NCBI GenBank assembly: GCA_037440525.1
Contig: JBBITW010000178.1
Coordinates: 1 to 7,278 of the forward strand
From: JBBITW01 sp037440525
GTDB lineage: Bacteria > Desulfobacterota > BSN033 > UBA1163
Direction of reading: 5' to 3'
DNA: 7,278 bases
The notes beneath the pieces are model-generated. The model was not told the DNA's origin, made no database searches, and saw only the letters and a program-made list of their open reading frames with translations. The position numbers and the translations under genes were made by a program. This document shows, piece after piece, positions 5,863 through 7,278 of the stretch; position 1 is the stretch's first letter; the number at the start of each line of letters is the position of its first letter.

Positions 5863-5868
5863 AGGAGG
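5863..5868 (+). promoter_or_regulatory. Strong Shine-Dalgarno deciding the DGQHR start
   Basis: AGGAGG (within GAAGGAGG) ends 8 nt before ATG 5877. The alternative in-frame GTG at 5868 overlaps this site and is therefore unlikely to be the start. Confidence 0.8.
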
Positions 5869-5876
5869 TGGCGAGT

Positions 5877-6998
5877 ATGATCACTGTTTCGGCCCATAAA
5901 GTTAAGCAGTTTGGCGTGGAGTTCTATCAGGCCTCATTCACATCTAAGGATATTCAGAAGCTGGTGAAATTTGAAGTCCTCAGTTATTCTACTATTGAGG
6001 AAGTAGAGAAGAGGCGAAGGCCTTCAAGGTCACCCCTTATAAATTGGGAGATATTGGAGAAGCGTATTGGACGAAGCGAGGCTGCTTTTCAAAGACCAAT
6101 GATTCGGAAAAAGATTAGAGAACTGGTCCAGTACTACACCGATTGCAAGGAGGCACAGAACCTCCCTGCAATTCCAGGGGCGGTGATTATGATTTCGGAA
6201 AGGAGACTAAATTTTTCTCCTGTTAGTAAAAATCCAAATCTTGGGCTTCTTCAGATTCCAGAAGAACCCGGGATACTACGCTGTCTTGATGGACAGCACA
6301 GATTACTTGCACTAAGTGCCAAAGGGGAGGAGGATTTGGATATTGATGTGCCCACTGTCCTTTTCGACAGTCTGGATTCCCGTCAGATTGTTGAGCTCTT
6401 TGTTACAATAAATGCAAAGCATACAAAGCTCAACCCCTCCCATCTAATCTCTCTTTCAGGTCGGAGGCTCTATGCAGATAGGCATCAAGCTTTGGCCCAT
6501 GACATTATCAGGAGATTGAATGAGGAGGAAGGTTCCCCGCTCCAAGGGGAGATAAAGGTATTAGGGGTTGGAAAGGGGAAGGTTTCTCAGGCCTCATTGG
6601 CAGATGAGATGGTTGAACTTTTTAGTAACATTGAGAAGATTGGTGGAGAGGATCGATATAAGGAAATTGAAGAGAATGGAAAGAGGTTCTTTTTAAATTA
6701 CTTTAAAGCCATTCAGACCATTTTTCCGAAGGCCTGGATTGGAAGAAAATATAGTATAAAAACGGGTGCTGCGCTTCGTGCATTTATTCGCGTAAGTCCT
6801 GACGTTATGGCACGTTCTCGTGAGCTAAAAGGTGACCCATTTGATCACTTTGGTATACGGGAGGCCATAAGACCATGGGCAGAAAGAATCGGTGAAGAAA
6901 GATTTGAGACCGATGGGGAGTGGAGAAGGAAGCTCACAGGAGGGACAAGAGGAACAGTGGAGGTTCTGACCAGAGAGCTTCGAGATGCAATGAAATAA
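5877..6998 (+). CDS. DGQHR-domain protein (DndB-like superfamily)
   Basis: A 373-residue protein with the signature RCLDGQHRLLAL (DGQHR at 138-142). Downstream it has the partner segment LFVTINAKHTKLNPSHLISLSGRRLY (about 174-199). Both are hallmarks of the DGQHR/DndB family, whose fold is related to ParB-like domains. DndB regulates or attenuates DNA phosphorothioation in dnd clusters, and a DGQHR protein, DpdB, occurs in 7-deazaguanine DNA modification clusters. Many other members stand alone with unknown function. Here no dndA/C/D/E, dpd, restriction or transposase gene is visible, so its role cannot be stated. It may act on DNA or as a regulator. The C-terminal half is charged and mostly helical-looking (about 240-373), with no membrane segment. 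Start ATG 5877 is fixed by the RBS. The gene appears monocistronic, ends before a hairpin terminator, and lies between two direct repeats. Base use is similar to its neighbours. Confidence 0.85.
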   Translation: MITVSAHKVKQFGVEFYQASFTSKDIQKLVKFEVLSYSTIEEVEKRRRPSRSPLINWEILEKRIGRSEAAFQRPMIRKKIRELVQYYTDCKEAQNLPAIPGAVIMISERRLNFSPVSKNPNLGLLQIPEEPGILRCLDGQHRLLALSAKGEEDLDIDVPTVLFDSLDSRQIVELFVTINAKHTKLNPSHLISLSGRRLYADRHQALAHDIIRRLNEEEGSPLQGEIKVLGVGKGKVSQASLADEMVELFSNIEKIGGEDRYKEIEENGKRFFLNYFKAIQTIFPKAWIGRKYSIKTGAALRAFIRVSPDVMARSRELKGDPFDHFGIREAIRPWAERIGEERFETDGEWRRKLTGGTRGTVEVLTRELRDAMK

Positions 6999-7021
6999 CA
7001 ACTCAGTAATTGAGATAAAAA

Positions 7022-7062
7022 AATCCACCAAAATCGTTGATCTTGGTGGATTCAATCTTTTT
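7022..7062 (+). terminator. Intrinsic terminator, probably bidirectional
   Basis: AATCCACCAA (7022-7031) pairs perfectly with TTGGTGGATT (7043-7052). Inside, after one A-C mismatch, ATC/GAT adds three pairs around a GTT loop. On the + strand a T5 run (7058-7062) follows after five bases. On the - strand the A7 run at 7017-7023 gives a T-tract directly against the stem, so it would stop a converging - strand transcript even better. It lies 23 nt after the DGQHR stop. Confidence 0.7.
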
Positions 7063-7200
7063 AAATCTAAAAGAGGAGGTAAGAGTCTTTTTCTTTTGAA
7101 ATAATTATACAAGGCCTAAATTAAAATAAGATTAAATTTATATTAAAATTTTCTAATCTTTATAAGAATCTCAGGTTTTTCATAAAACTAAGTTTAACGA
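7063..7200. other. AT-rich non-coding spacer
   Basis: No ORF of note, no hairpin and no tRNA-like fold is visible. AGAGGAGGT at 7072-7080 looks like a ribosome binding site, but the only following start (TTG 7096) ends after two codons. Confidence 0.5.
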
Positions 7201-7278
7201 TTTTTTATAAAAGGCCTTTAATAATCAGTCATTGCGTGGCAATCCGACGAAGTCGTTGCGAGGACCCCGCACTTGATG
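7201..7278 (+). repeat. Long direct repeat, copy B, cut by the window edge
   Basis: This matches copy A (5599-5685) over its whole visible length apart from a missing CCGCCAAAGGCGG hairpin and a few substitutions (46/51 over the last 51 bases). It is in the same orientation as copy A. The left part contains the palindrome AAAGGCCTTT (7210-7219). The element breaks off at 7278 inside the CCCCGCACTTGATG hairpin arm and presumably continues beyond the window. Confidence 0.85.

Larger units (their letters stand above)
5182..5867. other. Repeat-rich intergenic region without a credible gene
   Basis: These 686 bases contain a tandem array, an inverted pair of a dispersed palindrome, a C/T-G/A hairpin and one copy of a long direct repeat, listed separately. 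The short open frames across 5256-5441 (+) and 5575-5772 (-) are translations of the repeats, with peptides such as CHSERSEES, a familiar spurious-ORF signature. Bases 5182-5290 hold only a small CCTC-TAT-GAGG inverted repeat near 5251 and GTCGCAATGAG at 5268-5278, a fragment resembling the dispersed repeats. Bases 5733-5867 are AT-rich apart from another small repeat fragment, TTCGCAATGACA, ending at 5760. Confidence 0.75.

Noticed and set aside
7072..7104. AGAGGAGGT as the start of a new gene
   Set aside because: The only start codon at a plausible distance is TTG 7096, and it is followed almost at once by TAA.

Overview
The window looks like a piece of a moderately AT-rich, Gram-negative bacterial chromosome. 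It carries lipid A, LPS-core and surface-polysaccharide precursor genes. Arg codons are often AGA/AGG, TTG starts are common, and the intergenic DNA holds dispersed palindromic repeats of the TGTCATTCCGAGCGAAGCGA type. I associate that combination loosely with Desulfobacterota- or Nitrospirota-like lineages, but the sequence does not fix a taxon.

Left part (about 170-4834, + strand): a tightly packed six-gene envelope cluster that is probably one operon. The order is rmlD (dTDP-rhamnose synthesis), ugd (UDP-glucuronate), an LpxH-like metallophosphoesterase (lipid A), gmhB (heptose bisphosphate phosphatase for the LPS core), a Trm112/YcaR-type zinc-ribbon protein, and an LpxL/HtrB-type lipid A acyltransferase. 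Gaps are 1-32 nt and most genes have a clear Shine-Dalgarno. Together they supply sugars and lipid A intermediates for LPS. The acyltransferase is interrupted by an in-frame TAA, and its catalytic-motif acidic residue reads as Gln, so it is annotated as a pseudogene or recoding candidate.

Middle (4835-5867): a small gene follows an extended -10 promoter. Its leader can fold into a hairpin that covers the ribosome binding site. After it come about 690 bases without a credible gene, packed with repeats: five exact-period 23-bp tandem units, a dispersed palindrome present as an inverted pair, a C/T-G/A hairpin, and one copy of a longer direct repeat.

Right part (5868-7278): one gene for a DGQHR-motif protein (DndB-like superfamily) with a strong RBS and a probably bidirectional terminator. 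No dnd, dpd or other modification partner is visible. A second copy of the direct repeat lies at the right edge, so the gene sits between two direct copies about 1.6 kb apart.

No rRNA, tRNA, CRISPR array or transposase was found. The best candidates for something unusual are the interrupted acyltransferase, the orphan DGQHR gene between repeats, and the 23-bp tandem array apparently derived from half of the dispersed palindrome.
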